A stretch of DNA of 64,000 nt, taken from positions 1,550,001 through 1,614,000 of the forward strand of contig NZ_AP024900.1 of NCBI RefSeq assembly GCF_024347075.1. Direction: 5' to 3'. This document shows positions 9,690-19,903 of this stretch, in pieces (the first letter of the stretch is position 1; each line of letters begins with the position of its first letter). The notes under the pieces were generated by a model. It was given only the letters and a program-made list of their open reading frames with translations. It did no database searches and was not told the DNA's origin. A program made the position numbers and the translations under genes. The DNA is from Vibrio rarus. Its GTDB lineage: Bacteria; Pseudomonadota; Gammaproteobacteria; Enterobacterales; Vibrionaceae.

Positions 9690-9715
9690 AAAATGGCGAC
9701 CTAGGTCGCCATTTT
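9690..9715. terminator. Palindromic, probably bidirectional terminator
   Basis: The 26-bp perfect palindrome AAAATGGCGACC/GGTCGCCATTTT (with central TA) carries T runs in both orientations. It lies 18 bases after the beta-barrel gene; the dispersed repeat copy B begins at the very next base. Confidence 0.85.
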
Positions 9716-9814
9716 ATACCAATCACACTAACGTCGTTATTCTACAATCAAAAATTGTAACGCAGTTATCGAGTATTTTAACAAACTAAAATGACCCGTT
9801 ATTTAGTACGATTG
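9716..9814 (-). repeat. Dispersed repeat, copy B (inverted, internally deleted, about 99 bp)
   Basis: Read on the minus strand it follows copy A closely from AATCGTACTAAATAACGGGTC to GTAGAATAACGAC, then jumps to TTAGTGTGATTGGTAT. The roughly 55-60 bases that contain the internal hairpin of copy A are missing. One terminus (ATACCAATC at 9716) is intact; the other reads GATTGCCG and is eroded. It separates two convergent genes. Confidence 0.82.
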
Positions 9815-9836
9815 CCGACGTTTGAGTGCAAATCGG

Positions 9837-10037
9837 CTAAAAGCCTCGCGATTTAAACTGATTGGTTAAAGGATCGTATTGATAGCCCACATGAGCCAAT
9901 TTATCCGCCAAACGGCTCACATCAATCTCATACATACTCGACAACTCTTCAATACTTTCGCATTCTAGGCGCAACTTTTCATTGATGATGCCAAGCAAGA
10001 TATTACTATCCCAATGGGTCAAGTTACTCAGATCCAT
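9837..10037 (-). CDS. DUF4250 domain-containing protein
   Basis: This 66-aa protein fits the DUF4250 family by its pattern: opening MDLSNLTHWDSNILLGIINEK, a central helical part with ESIEELSSMYEID, and the ending YQYDPLTNQF. It may be a small helix-turn-helix-like protein; no function is established. It is transcribed towards repeat copy B. Confidence 0.8.
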   Translation of the reverse strand: MDLSNLTHWDSNILLGIINEKLRLECESIEELSSMYEIDVSRLADKLAHVGYQYDPLTNQFKSRGF

Positions 10038-10136
10038 AAGCTACCTCTTCGTTAATCGTCAACAAGCACTCATATAAGATTAGATGTAAACCGTCAATTT
10101 GACAGTCAGCAAGGGCATATCCGCTCACATTTCCAC

Positions 10137-10829
10137 TTAAAATAGTGGCAATAATAGATAACTCCCCAGCAGTGCCAATATACCGGCAAGCGCTATTTGC
10201 CATAATTGCACTGTACCATCACAAAACAGATGCCAACTCCATATCACCACCGCTAAAATCAAAGTGGGAAATGCATACACTATCACCCCAACCACCCACT
10301 CACTATTTGCCGACCAAGCCCAATAGGTTTGTAGCAATACAGCAATCACCACCATCATTAAAGAGATGATGCCCGTAACAGGAAGCAGGCGATGAAAGGC
10401 TTGTAAACGACTGCGCGCTCTGATCAACAGTAATTGGGCCAACACAGCCCCTAAAAACAGCAATAACGCGACACAAACGCTGAGCGACCCTACAATAAAG
10501 GGCGGCTTACTGCTCACAATAGCGGCCAGCCAAAACAACGTGGCGGATAAAGCGCATAGATACAATAAAAAGAGGGGCCCCCGATGGCGGGTTTTGCCTG
10601 TTTGTGTCTGTACGGAGAAATAGACCAATAAGCCTGCTGGGATCAGAAACGCAGGCAAGGCTCCTGCACTAATAAAAAATAAGCCAGCAATAATAGGCAG
10701 TTGCTGATGTAATCGCCCCCTTTGACCTGGGCAGATGTCCCCCTTTAGCAAAGCCGTAATAAGAACCAGCAAAGCGCCAATGGCCATGGGTAACAACAGA
10801 TATTGCGATAATTGAGCGTAATTGTGCAT
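10137..10829 (-). CDS. Hypothetical polytopic membrane protein
   Basis: This 230-aa protein is almost entirely hydrophobic, with about seven predicted membrane helices separated by short basic loops (for example QTGKTRHRGP near residue 80 and RARSRLQAFHR near 140). No transporter or enzyme signature is evident. No convincing ribosome site is seen before the chosen ATG, so the start could differ slightly. It lies 54 bases downstream of the Omp85-type barrel gene on the same strand and could be co-transcribed with it. Confidence 0.62.
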   Translation of the reverse strand: MHNYAQLSQYLLLPMAIGALLVLITALLKGDICPGQRGRLHQQLPIIAGLFFISAGALPAFLIPAGLLVYFSVQTQTGKTRHRGPLFLLYLCALSATLFWLAAIVSSKPPFIVGSLSVCVALLLFLGAVLAQLLLIRARSRLQAFHRLLPVTGIISLMMVVIAVLLQTYWAWSANSEWVVGVIVYAFPTLILAVVIWSWHLFCDGTVQLWQIALAGILALLGSYLLLPLF

Positions 10830-10883
10830 AACATCGAAAATTAAAATGATTTTAGGGTCACAGTGTAACCCTAGGTTAAGGGA

Positions 10884-12071
10884 TTACAATCCTGTGCCTA
10901 CATTAAAGTAAAAAGCGTTATCGTGTTCACTAAACGCAAAGTCCATCCCCATATGTACGCCATAACGGCGAGCAATCAAATAACGAAATCCACTGCCATA
11001 AGCCCACTTCATCTGCTCAAACATAGTCGAAACGCCTTCATTGGCCTCCCCTATACCGCTGTTGCCTCCCACCCCACCAAACACAGAAATACTCCAGCGC
11101 GGTGTCCACTGCCACATAACTTGCGTTTGATAAGAACTGGTATAGTTCCCTTGATAACGGTTTACGGGGATGCCACGTAAATTAATGTCAGGATAGGCTA
11201 AAGGAGGAAGGCGGGATTCATCTGTGGTAAGGGCGTTATATTCCACCGCAAAAGCTAAGGTCCAACGTGGGGCAATAGGAAAATAGGCCGTACTGGACGC
11301 TAATAGGGTTTCATAGTCGTTATCACTGCCAATACCAGAGCGATACCATAGGTATTCTGCTTTAAAATCCCATCCCTGTGTGGGATAGAAAAAGCTGTTT
11401 TTTGCATCGTATTCTAGGTTAACGCCAAGCCCCGAACTCTTAGTGTTACCAAAACGATAGGTGTGCTCGGTTCCTAGGATATTATTCACCGTGACTTCAC
11501 TATCAGAGTAGAACTGCTGAACCCCCAAAAACAGTGGCGTATTGGATATACGAAACTGCAATTTTTGCATTCCCCCTAGCCCTTTGGTTTCAATTTCAAA
11601 GCCTCGCTCTTTCAATGGCCCTTGATTATTCGACCAAGGGTAAAAATCCATGATAGCACGGCCTACACCAATGCCTCCCAAGTAGCGAATACTGTCTTGT
11701 TGCCACACTCTTCTATGACCCAGCAAGGCAAACCAACTGCCATTTTCCGTGCCACCACCACCGGCCACTGTCACGGCCGGAGGGATCAGCATTGCCCCTC
11801 CATCCACAGACTGCAACGCCAGTTTTCGCCGCGCTTCTTTTTGCTGCTCGGTTTCATGTAAGAACATCCCCATCACCCCAAAGCCATAACCTACTGCAGG
11901 TTCGGTGATAATGATGGGCACGGGCAAAAAGCCGTAGGCGTTTTCTGCCAGGTACTCTCCCATATCAAAAGCGCCATCTAAAGGGTCAGTAAACTGGCTG
12001 GCTTGCGCCATATTGCATATGAACGCTGAGAGTGTCATAACAAGAGCAATATTGCCGATGGGCTTTTTCAT
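10884..12071 (-). CDS. BamA/TamA-type (Omp85 C-terminal domain) outer-membrane protein without POTRA domains
   Basis: This 395-aa protein has a signal peptide (cleavage after about residue 24, MAQASQ). The region LPVPIIITEPAVGYGFG and the later FFYPTQGWDFKAEY and NLRGIPVNRYQG patterns are those of the Omp85 surface-antigen barrel. There is no room for POTRA repeats before the barrel, so it is unlikely to be an assembly factor like BamA. Proteins of this kind are widespread in proteobacteria and of unknown role. A 127-bp promoter region separates it from the divergent YgiQ-family gene. A second barrel of this type is encoded at 47106-48443. Confidence 0.78.
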   Translation of the reverse strand: MKKPIGNIALVMTLSAFICNMAQASQFTDPLDGAFDMGEYLAENAYGFLPVPIIITEPAVGYGFGVMGMFLHETEQQKEARRKLALQSVDGGAMLIPPAVTVAGGGGTENGSWFALLGHRRVWQQDSIRYLGGIGVGRAIMDFYPWSNNQGPLKERGFEIETKGLGGMQKLQFRISNTPLFLGVQQFYSDSEVTVNNILGTEHTYRFGNTKSSGLGVNLEYDAKNSFFYPTQGWDFKAEYLWYRSGIGSDNDYETLLASSTAYFPIAPRWTLAFAVEYNALTTDESRLPPLAYPDINLRGIPVNRYQGNYTSSYQTQVMWQWTPRWSISVFGGVGGNSGIGEANEGVSTMFEQMKWAYGSGFRYLIARRYGVHMGMDFAFSEHDNAFYFNVGTGL

Positions 12072-12164
12072 ATTCGACCACTATTATATATATGAAATTA
12101 AAGGAGTATTACTTGAGTATATATAAAGTTTGGGCTTCTGCTAGCTAACATTAACACGAATCGC

Positions 12165-12170
12165 TATAAT
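12165..12170 (+). promoter_or_regulatory. Candidate -10 element of the YgiQ-family gene
   Basis: A perfect TATAAT lies 29 bases before the preferred ATG at 12199. No good -35 hexamer is found 16-18 bases upstream. Because this hexamer overlaps the alternative upstream ATG (12169), it argues against that start. Confidence 0.5.
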
Positions 12171-12198
12171 GCACCGCTTGCTCAAAAGAGGTCAAAAA

Positions 12199-14523
12199 AT
12201 GCACAACGCCATAACCCCAATCCACCAACATAAAAAATACTGGGCCGAATGCTTCGGAACCGCGCCATTTTTGCCAACCAGTCGCAAAGAGATGGACGCA
12301 TTAGGATGGGACAGTTGTGACATTATCATTATTACCGGCGACGCATACGTAGACCATCCAAGTTTCGGTATGGCCATTATTGGTCGTCTACTTGAAGCGC
12401 AAGGTTTTCGCGTGGGTATCATCCCCCAACCGCGCTGGGGGGATAAAAAAGATTTCATGAAATTGGGTCAACCCAATCTCTTTTTTGGTATCACTGCTGG
12501 CAATATGGACTCCATGATCAACCGCTACACGGCAGACAGAAAGTTACGTCATGACGATGCTTATACGCCCAATAATGAAGGGGGCAAACGTCCTGATCGC
12601 GCCACTTTAGTCTATTCTCAACGTTGTCGTGAAGCGTACAAACAGGCGCCTATTGTTCTCGGTGGTATTGAAGCGAGCTTACGACGCATTGCCCACTACG
12701 ATTATTGGTCTGATAAAGTTCGTCGCTCAGTATTATTTGATGCAAAAGCGGATTTATTACTGTTTGGTAATGCGGAACGTGCCCTCATTGAAGTCGCGCA
12801 CCGTCTCGCTAACGGCGAAGAGATCAGTCAGCTTACTCATATTCGTGGTACGGCGGTTAATCTTGCTCAAGCCCCAGAGTCCTTCAAGATCATTGACTCG
12901 TCACGTATTGAAAAACCCAATAAAGCCTTTGTGCCCACCAACCCCTATGAGGTGGAAAGCAATTGCACTGACAAATCCTCAGAACAGTCCGAAACCAAAG
13001 CAGAGCCAATAGTGATTCGCCCGAGTCGCCACGATTCAGAAACCACGGCGATTCGCATTCCTGCTTTTGAAAAACTGCACAATGATAGAATTTTGTATGC
13101 CCACGCCAGTCGCATCATGCACCTAGAAACCAACCCCCATTCTGGGCGCGCTTTGATTCAACGCCATGGTGATCGTGAACTGTGGGTCAACCAACCACCT
13201 ATTCCATTAACCACCGAAGAGATGGACTATGTGTTTGGCCTGCCTTTTGCACGCGTGCCACACCCTATGTATGGCAAAGCCAAAATACCCGCCTACGATA
13301 TGATCAAAACCTCGGTAAACATCATGCGTGGCTGCTTTGGCGGCTGTTCTTTTTGTTCTATTACCGAGCATGAAGGGCGTATCATTCAAAATCGCTCTCA
13401 AGAATCCATCTTAAATGAGTTAGAAGAGATCCGAGATAAAGTGCCTGGGTTTACCGGAACCATCTCCGACTTAGGTGGCCCTACCGCGAATATGTACCGT
13501 TTAGGGTGTAGCATCCCAAAAGCGGAAGCCACTTGCCGTCGCCCTTCTTGTGTTTTTCCCGGTATTTGTAATAAATTAAATACCGATCATAAGCACACCA
13601 TAGATTTATATCGCGCAGCCAGAAAAGTTCCAGGGGTGAAGAAAATCATGATCGCTTCAGGGGTGCGCTATGATCTCGCCATTGAGTCTCCTGAATACGT
13701 CAAAGAATTAGTCACGCACCATGTTGGCGGCTACTTAAAAATAGCGCCAGAACATACCGAAAAAGGCCCATTAGATAAAATGATGAAGCCAGGTATGGGC
13801 GCTTATGACCGTTTCAAAGAGATGTTTGAAAAATACAGTCAACAAGCGGGTAAGAAACAGTATCTTATTCCTTACTTCATCTCAGCCCACCCTGGCACCG
13901 AAGATGAAGATATGATCAACCTAGCGTTGTGGCTAAAAGCCAATAAATATGAGTGCGATCAGGTGCAAAACTTCTATCCATCTCCTATGTGTAACGCAAC
14001 GGCCATGTATTACTCTGAGACCAATCCATTAAAACGCGTTAAATATAAAAAACGTGAAGATGTGCCAGTGGCAAAAGGCGAGCGTCAACGCCGCTTACAT
14101 AAAGCCTTATTGCGTTATCATGATCCCGCAAACTGGCCATTAATTCGTGAAGCCCTAATAAGCCTTGGCAAAAAGCATCTTATTGGTGATAAACCAAGCT
14201 GTTTAGTGCCTGAAGAAGATATCGAGGCGCAAACCCCAGCCCAACGACGTAAGTCTGGACGTCATGGTGCGCACCGCTTTGCGACTAAGCATACCGATAA
14301 ACAACCGGATATTCGTAAGCCTAATCATCGAGGTAATGCAAAATCTGGCCAAGGAAGACCGGGACAGCCAAAACAAGGCGGTACTCATCAAGGGCAAGGA
14401 AAGAGCAACAGCGGTAACGGCAATAACACCGGCAATAATACTGGCTCGGCTAAAGGTCGCGGACAAAACAAGGCTAATGGCCATCAAGCACAGGCTGGAA
14501 AAAATAAGACCCGCCGCCGCTAA
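12199..14523 (+). CDS. YgiQ-family radical SAM protein
   Basis: This 774-aa protein is a member of the YgiQ (UPF0313) family of radical S-adenosylmethionine enzymes; the reaction is not established. The N-terminal region ([32 protein letters not shown]) is strongly conserved; the radical SAM cluster cysteines are C379, C383 and C386 in the CxxxCxxC motif, with the conserved PGxxxT, KIAPEH and YFISAHPG segments after it. I prefer ATG 12199 over ATG 12169 because AGAGG precedes it and the upstream ATG overlaps a TATAAT box. The last about 90 residues are a low-complexity tail rich in Gly, Asn, Gln, Lys and Arg, suggesting nucleic-acid contact. Confidence 0.9.
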   Translation: MHNAITPIHQHKKYWAECFGTAPFLPTSRKEMDALGWDSCDIIIITGDAYVDHPSFGMAIIGRLLEAQGFRVGIIPQPRWGDKKDFMKLGQPNLFFGITAGNMDSMINRYTADRKLRHDDAYTPNNEGGKRPDRATLVYSQRCREAYKQAPIVLGGIEASLRRIAHYDYWSDKVRRSVLFDAKADLLLFGNAERALIEVAHRLANGEEISQLTHIRGTAVNLAQAPESFKIIDSSRIEKPNKAFVPTNPYEVESNCTDKSSEQSETKAEPIVIRPSRHDSETTAIRIPAFEKLHNDRILYAHASRIMHLETNPHSGRALIQRHGDRELWVNQPPIPLTTEEMDYVFGLPFARVPHPMYGKAKIPAYDMIKTSVNIMRGCFGGCSFCSITEHEGRIIQNRSQESILNELEEIRDKVPGFTGTISDLGGPTANMYRLGCSIPKAEATCRRPSCVFPGICNKLNTDHKHTIDLYRAARKVPGVKKIMIASGVRYDLAIESPEYVKELVTHHVGGYLKIAPEHTEKGPLDKMMKPGMGAYDRFKEMFEKYSQQAGKKQYLIPYFISAHPGTEDEDMINLALWLKANKYECDQVQNFYPSPMCNATAMYYSETNPLKRVKYKKREDVPVAKGERQRRLHKALLRYHDPANWPLIREALISLGKKHLIGDKPSCLVPEEDIEAQTPAQRRKSGRHGAHRFATKHTDKQPDIRKPNHRGNAKSGQGRPGQPKQGGTHQGQGKSNSGNGNNTGNNTGSAKGRGQNKANGHQAQAGKNKTRRR

Positions 14524-14555
14524 ATACGGCTCGATACCGCTAAAAGCACATTAAA

Positions 14556-14583
14556 AATAAGGCCGTGATAACACGGCCTTATT
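14556..14583. terminator. Bidirectional terminator between ygiQ-like and MMPL genes
   Basis: The 12-bp stem AATAAGGCCGTG/CACGGCCTTATT has a three- to four-base loop. On the minus strand it is followed by TTTTTAA, so it serves the MMPL gene best, and it also stands 32 bases behind the plus-strand gene. Confidence 0.82.
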
Positions 14584-14606
14584 GCTATCTGGGGTTTACC
14601 TTACTA

Positions 14607-17117
14607 CTAAAGTTCGAACTCTCTATTGGGTTCAAAGCGATGTAAAAACGCGGGTAAAATCAGCAAGCTGAAACATAAAATAGCGCTTAACGCTATGGTC
14701 AACAAAAAGCCAATGGAGTGCATTCCTTGATGATCGGCCAACATTAATGAGCCAAACGTGGCTATGGTGGTTAAGCAACTGATCAACGTGGCTTTAGGTG
14801 TAGATGAAGAGAAAAAGCGTGTAATGGTTTGTTCACGACGAAAACGCTTCACAATATGAATGCCGTTATCTACTCCTAAACCAAAGATCAAAGGTATCAC
14901 AATAATATTGGCCATATTCAGTGACTGACCAAACCAATGGGCAATAGCTAACGTGGTGGTAGTAGTAAGAATTAACGGAATAAATATAAACAAGATATCC
15001 AGCTTATATCGGACACTGAACAACAAAATAGCGGTGATGCCAATAATAGAAATCACGATTGCCGTATAAAACGCCTTAATGATGATCTGCCCCACTTGCT
15101 GTTCCGCTACGGCTCGGCCTGTTGCCAATGGTGCTATGTGTTGCACCGCATCAATAAACGCACTCACCTGACTCACATCACGCATATCACCGGACGGCGT
15201 AATTGATAACAGCCATTGACCTTGCTCACTTATGTATTTTTGACGAATTTGTGTCGGTAGCATGTCCACACTTGGCTCTGACACTGTAGTTTGGGAGGAC
15301 AACTGCTGTAATGATGCTGCCTCAGCAAGTAAGTGTTGCTTTATCGCCCCTTCTGATATGGCCGTTTGCGGTGCGCCCGAGACCATCAATAAAGATTTAT
15401 ATTTGGCAAAAAATGCCACCCAGCTCATTCGCTCTTTTGCTTGAGAGTGAACCTTCATGCTGTCATTCAATTGTGCAACACGCTGTGAATAGGACACAGG
15501 TAAAAAAGAGTTCGCACTTAATGTAGACGCTACTTCTGGCTGTTGATTAAGCTGTTCTTCCCACTGTAATGCTTGCTCTCTATCTTTGGCCACCGCTAAC
15601 AGTTGATAACTTGAGCCCAACTTATTGTCTTGCAACCACTGCAGTGTCTCAACGGATTCTGAATTTTTGTTCTTCAATACCAATGTAGAGAAATCAAACT
15701 GAAATTGCTGGGCACCGTAACCTGTGATCACCGCACCAAGTAGAGTCAGCGCAATAATTTTCTTGTGATGATGAATAATCATCTCACTTAGTTTTAAAGC
15801 CAATTTTGAACGCTTGGCATTGCTACGCTTAACTTTAGGGTAACCGAAGAATTGGAAAAATAGTGGGATCACTAAAAAGGTCGCCAATAAACCAAGGATC
15901 ATTCCAGCGGCTGAAATAATTCCCAGCTCCCCCAGTCCATTATACGCCGTAGGGTAAAAACTTAAAAAACCAACCGCGGAAGACAAGGCGCACAAACCTA
16001 AAGGCGAAATACTGTGTTGCACAGAAAAGCTCAAACTGTCGTTATTATCGTGACCTTTTAAGCGCTGATCATAAATGTGCAAACTCAAATGCACCGCAAA
16101 ATCGACCCCTAGCCCGATAAAAATCACCATAAAGACGATGGATATGGTATTAAAGGCTCCCACAAGTAATAACCCTGCGGCAAAGGTCCACACTAAACCA
16201 ACCAGCACGGCAAGGTAACTTGCCGCTATGATCCTCAAAGAGCGTATTCCTATGGCTAATATTAAGATCAAACTGACTAACGACACCGTACCCGCTAAGG
16301 TAACGCTGTCATTAGCATCTTGAATTTCATCAAAATCTAAAGCGGTTTGTCCCGTCACACGAACCATAACATCCGCAGGCATACCCACACTGGAAATCAC
16401 TTCACGAACGGCATTCATTATAGCTTTGTTGGGTTCTGCTTCAGAAAAGTCAGGCACCGCATGTAAGCTGATCACATAACCATTAGGCACGGAAGCCTCG
16501 TCCATTAGTATCCCCTGCCAATGGACATTATTATCATTTGCGGCCTGCGCTATGGGGGTCAGTAACGTATTCACATCCTGGGCTGAAAGATCCTCTGACG
16601 ACAGTTTTTTATCTAGGGCCCCCAAGTAGCCATGCAGATCATGATTACGACTCAAGGTCATCATTTGTGGAAGGAGTAACGTCACCTTATGATCTAAGGC
16701 ATCAAAGTCTTGTTGATTAAGAAAGCCTAACCCATATTGTTCAAACCAAGGCAATGTTGAGGGTGCAAACACTTCTTGAAAGATTTTCTGCTTTTTAAAG
16801 GCTTGTGCTAATTTTGCCGTGGCTTTTTTTGCTTGTGCTCCATCATTTGATGAAACCGCAATCACCACGTTACCCCTATCAGGAAATACCGATTCAACTG
16901 CATCTAAATTGTCACGCCATGACCCTTTTTGCTCAACCAAATCGTTCAGATCCGCATTCATTGAAAAATGCGTGACTCCATAATACCCAGCGACCAAAGT
17001 GACACTGAGTACCAGTAGCATAAGTGATTTGGGAAAACGGATAATAGTGTCAGTAAAACGTTGCACAATAAGTGTCTCTGAATAAGGGTTTTCTAAAGTA
17101 GGCAAATTATCGAACAT
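14607..17117 (-). CDS. RND-superfamily MMPL-type exporter
   Basis: This 836-aa inner-membrane protein has the duplicated RND layout: one helix near the N-terminus (about 34-52), a periplasmic domain (about 53-265), five or six helices (about 270-440), then the same order again (helix about 452-470, periplasmic domain to about 665, helices to the end). Both halves hold the GLGVDFAVH and GLGVDNGIH motifs typical of MMPL/HpnN-like exporters, which bear the proton-relay acids. Substrates in this group are lipids or hydrophobic molecules; the exact one is unknown. It is a single-gene unit, divergent from the lipase gene, which may hint at lipid metabolism. Confidence 0.85.
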   Translation of the reverse strand: MFDNLPTLENPYSETLIVQRFTDTIIRFPKSLMLLVLSVTLVAGYYGVTHFSMNADLNDLVEQKGSWRDNLDAVESVFPDRGNVVIAVSSNDGAQAKKATAKLAQAFKKQKIFQEVFAPSTLPWFEQYGLGFLNQQDFDALDHKVTLLLPQMMTLSRNHDLHGYLGALDKKLSSEDLSAQDVNTLLTPIAQAANDNNVHWQGILMDEASVPNGYVISLHAVPDFSEAEPNKAIMNAVREVISSVGMPADVMVRVTGQTALDFDEIQDANDSVTLAGTVSLVSLILILAIGIRSLRIIAASYLAVLVGLVWTFAAGLLLVGAFNTISIVFMVIFIGLGVDFAVHLSLHIYDQRLKGHDNNDSLSFSVQHSISPLGLCALSSAVGFLSFYPTAYNGLGELGIISAAGMILGLLATFLVIPLFFQFFGYPKVKRSNAKRSKLALKLSEMIIHHHKKIIALTLLGAVITGYGAQQFQFDFSTLVLKNKNSESVETLQWLQDNKLGSSYQLLAVAKDREQALQWEEQLNQQPEVASTLSANSFLPVSYSQRVAQLNDSMKVHSQAKERMSWVAFFAKYKSLLMVSGAPQTAISEGAIKQHLLAEAASLQQLSSQTTVSEPSVDMLPTQIRQKYISEQGQWLLSITPSGDMRDVSQVSAFIDAVQHIAPLATGRAVAEQQVGQIIIKAFYTAIVISIIGITAILLFSVRYKLDILFIFIPLILTTTTTLAIAHWFGQSLNMANIIVIPLIFGLGVDNGIHIVKRFRREQTITRFFSSSTPKATLISCLTTIATFGSLMLADHQGMHSIGFLLTIALSAILCFSLLILPAFLHRFEPNREFEL

Positions 17118-17210
17118 GGCGCTGTTATAAGCAATGAATACACGCTTTAAAAGCGCATTGTTGTTTCACTCGGTCATAATTTCGTCATTTTTCCCCGCCA
17201 CAATAACCTT

Positions 17211-18020
17211 TTGCTTACAGACCATAGCGCATTGAAAAGATTAAAACGTTATCAGTATGAACGCTATGCGGTATTGTGCCGACTCGCCTATCCGCGCATT
17301 TTTAAACAAACCGCCTTTGGCTTTGATGCCAACGGGCAACGCATTATCCGCAACGCTCAAGGAAAGGTGATGATTCGTATCCTGTGGAGCAAATCACGCC
17401 AAGAAGTGGTCATAGTGCTCAAAGGTTCACACAGTATAAAAGATTGGCTCATCAACTTATTGTGCTGGCAACGAAGTGCAACTCTCTTTGGCTTAGATTA
17501 CTCAATTCATGCAGGCTTCCACTACCTTTTGCGCCAAGAAAGCCCGCCTTCACACAAACTTGATACCCTTGGACTGAGCGTTTTCGAACGTGTCTTGCAT
17601 ATCGTCACACCGCTACTTAATAACGGTATGCGTCTGGTCATCACAGGGCACTCATCTGGCGGGGCTTTAGGGTGCATTATTGGCGACCATATTGAAAGGC
17701 GTCACCCTAAGGCCATTAAACGAATAGTGACATTTGGCCAACCTGCTGTTGGGGGATGGACCTTTAAACAGCGTTACACTCTGCCCCACAAAACCTACCG
17801 AGTGTGTTGTGACCTCGATGTGGTGACCTTTATGCCACCACTGCCACTCTTGTATTGGCATGTGGGTAAAATATTGTGGTTATATAATGGCCGAATTTAT
17901 GAAAACACCCCAACGTTTATTCGTTTAGGGCGCTCGTTTATCAGTTGGCTAATTCGACCATTCTCATATCATTTAATGAGTAAATACATTCGCAATAAAG
18001 ATTTCTTTGATGATCATTAG
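17211..18020 (+). CDS. Class 3 lipase-family protein
   Basis: This 269-aa alpha/beta hydrolase has the nucleophile motif GHSSGG (S148), the acidic residue probably in CDLDVVT (about 199-205), and a catalytic histidine towards the C-terminus. The pattern KGSHSIKDWLINLL is the oxyanion-side signature of class 3 (triacylglycerol) lipases. There is no signal peptide, so it appears cytoplasmic or membrane-associated. The start is uncertain: the TTG at 17211 is the first possible codon and no clear ribosome site is seen; a TTG at 17232 (LKRLKRYQYERYAV) is an alternative. Confidence 0.78.
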   Translation: MLTDHSALKRLKRYQYERYAVLCRLAYPRIFKQTAFGFDANGQRIIRNAQGKVMIRILWSKSRQEVVIVLKGSHSIKDWLINLLCWQRSATLFGLDYSIHAGFHYLLRQESPPSHKLDTLGLSVFERVLHIVTPLLNNGMRLVITGHSSGGALGCIIGDHIERRHPKAIKRIVTFGQPAVGGWTFKQRYTLPHKTYRVCCDLDVVTFMPPLPLLYWHVGKILWLYNGRIYENTPTFIRLGRSFISWLIRPFSYHLMSKYIRNKDFFDDH

Positions 18021-18428
18021 CCTACTGCGCCGACAAATAGTGACAGTGTCACCAAGCATAATCACTCTATTCCGCCATTCACTCACAAAAGTGGGTCATA
18101 AAAGCGAATACTCATGCCAATGTTGTTATTTAACAAAACTGACTCAGAGCAAAACATAACGAATATTTTCCATTTTTACGGCACATGTTACGATATTTGT
18201 TACAAATAAATCTAACATGTCAATGTTTGCGATATTGTGCTCTAAAAATTAAGCATTTTGTGCGATGATCCTCTAGACAATTACATTTATCCTCTTATGC
18301 TATTAGACGTTGATTCATATTATAACAATACACAATAGTTCAGCAGATAATCATCGCGTTTAAGCCAACGCCCAATATTTAAAACACAATTAGGGAGAGG
18401 CTTTTTCTCCCAAATATATGGATATATT
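18021..18428 (+). other. 408-bp intergenic region upstream of sstT, with a leader hairpin
   Basis: No gene is seen. It holds a 13-bp palindrome GTGACA-G-TGTCAC at 18040-18052 and an AT-rich stretch. Near the end, GGGAGA (18393-18398) and TCTCCC (18406-18411) form a hairpin in the sstT leader, ending 17 bases before the start codon. Its role, if any, is unknown, and no known riboswitch was recognised. Confidence 0.45.
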
Positions 18429-19646
18429 ATGCAAAACACATTCATCGCCCGCTTGGCCAAGGGAAACCTGGTCATGCAAATCTTAATCGGTATCGTTGCC
18501 GGTGCCATCCTTGCGGTTGCCTCTCCTTCTACTGCTACAAGTGTCGGCCTATTAGGTAGCCTTTTTGTTGGCGCTCTTAAGGCTGTTGCACCCATTTTGG
18601 TCTTTATTTTGGTGGCCGCTTCCATTGCAAACCAAAAGAAAAACAAACATAGCTACATGCGTCCGATCGTCATCTTATATTTAATTGGTACCTTTTTAGC
18701 CGCGATCACAGCCGTATTACTTAGTTTTGCTTTCCCTACAACACTGACGTTAGTAGACAGTGCAACGGGCGCAACCCCCCCACAAGGTATTGCCGAAGTA
18801 CTGCATACATTACTATTTAAAATTGTTGATAACCCAGTACATGCACTCATGAATGCGAACTATATTGGTATTCTTGCTTGGGGTATTGGTCTGGGTCTTG
18901 CGTTGCACCATGCCTCTGATACAACAAAAGCGGTATTTGAAGATCTAAGCCAAGGGGTCTCACAAATTGTTCGCTTTATTATTCGTCTTGCTCCATTTGG
19001 TATTTTCGGTCTAGTAGCAGCGACGTTTGCTACCACAGGCTTTAGTGCCCTACTTGGTTACGCAAACCTGCTTTTCGTTCTATTAAGCTCAATGGCGGTG
19101 ATCGCTCTAGTCGTCAACCCTATTATTGTTTGGGTTAAAACAAAGCAAAATCCATACCCATTGGTTCTACAATGTTTACGTGAAAGTGGTGTTACAGCCT
19201 TCTTCACCCGTTCAAGTGCCGCTAACATTCCAGTAAACATGGCATTATGTGAAAAACTTAAACTGGACGAAGACACATACTCTGTATCGATTCCTTTAGG
19301 TGCAACTATTAACATGGGTGGCGCGGCAATTACCATCACTGTGTTAACACTTGCAGCTGTACATACACTAGGGATTCAAGTGGATTTCCTATCTGCTGTA
19401 CTCCTGAGTTTAATTGCTGCCATCTCGGCATGTGGTGCTTCTGGTGTAGCCGGTGGCTCTCTACTACTTATCCCACTGGCTTGTAGCTTATTTGGTATTC
19501 CAAACGAAGTGGCTATGCAAGTGGTTGGTGTTGGCTTTATTATTGGTGTTCTACAAGATTCTGCAGAAACTGCCCTTAACAGTTCAACTGACGTAGTATT
19601 TACCGCAGCCGTTTGTCGCTCAGAACAAGCTAAAGCTGAGCAATAA
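18429..19646 (+). CDS. sstT: Serine/threonine:sodium symporter SstT
   Basis: This 405-aa inner-membrane symporter of the dicarboxylate/amino acid:cation symporter (DAACS) family imports L-serine and L-threonine with Na+. Family marks are the serine-rich hairpin region [13 protein letters not shown] (about 258-270), [11 protein letters not shown] (about 290-300) in the substrate/sodium site, and [20 protein letters not shown]. Length matches other SstT proteins. It is a single-gene unit with a long leader and a strong terminator. Confidence 0.94.
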   Translation: MQNTFIARLAKGNLVMQILIGIVAGAILAVASPSTATSVGLLGSLFVGALKAVAPILVFILVAASIANQKKNKHSYMRPIVILYLIGTFLAAITAVLLSFAFPTTLTLVDSATGATPPQGIAEVLHTLLFKIVDNPVHALMNANYIGILAWGIGLGLALHHASDTTKAVFEDLSQGVSQIVRFIIRLAPFGIFGLVAATFATTGFSALLGYANLLFVLLSSMAVIALVVNPIIVWVKTKQNPYPLVLQCLRESGVTAFFTRSSAANIPVNMALCEKLKLDEDTYSVSIPLGATINMGGAAITITVLTLAAVHTLGIQVDFLSAVLLSLIAAISACGASGVAGGSLLLIPLACSLFGIPNEVAMQVVGVGFIIGVLQDSAETALNSSTDVVFTAAVCRSEQAKAEQ

Positions 19647-19678
19647 TTCCTTAGCTGAACCCCTCATTGTATTAGATA

Positions 19679-19708
19679 AAACCTCAAGCCTTGCTTGAGG
19701 TTTTTTTA
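19679..19708 (+). terminator. Rho-independent terminator of sstT
   Basis: Arms AAACCTCAAGC and GCTTGAGGTTT enclose a three-base loop and run into seven T, 32 bases after the stop codon. Confidence 0.92.
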
Positions 19709-19903
19709 TTGCAATAGCCAATAATGAAAACTGAGCACCCAACCAATTCCAGCTTAATGAAAAGTCCTTCTTTTATTCTACGAATACAATCACTTACATT
19801 CCAACAATGTGCATATCGGCTATTTTTTGACAGTTGTTACCTATAATGGCGTACGGTATACCTATTTCTGTTCATATTAAAATTATTATAGACAGACACA
19901 TTT

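Noticed and set aside
12169..12198. Upstream ATG (12169) as the start of the YgiQ-family protein
   Set aside because: It overlaps a TATAAT box, while ATG 12199 has an AGAGG ribosome site and matches the family N-terminus.
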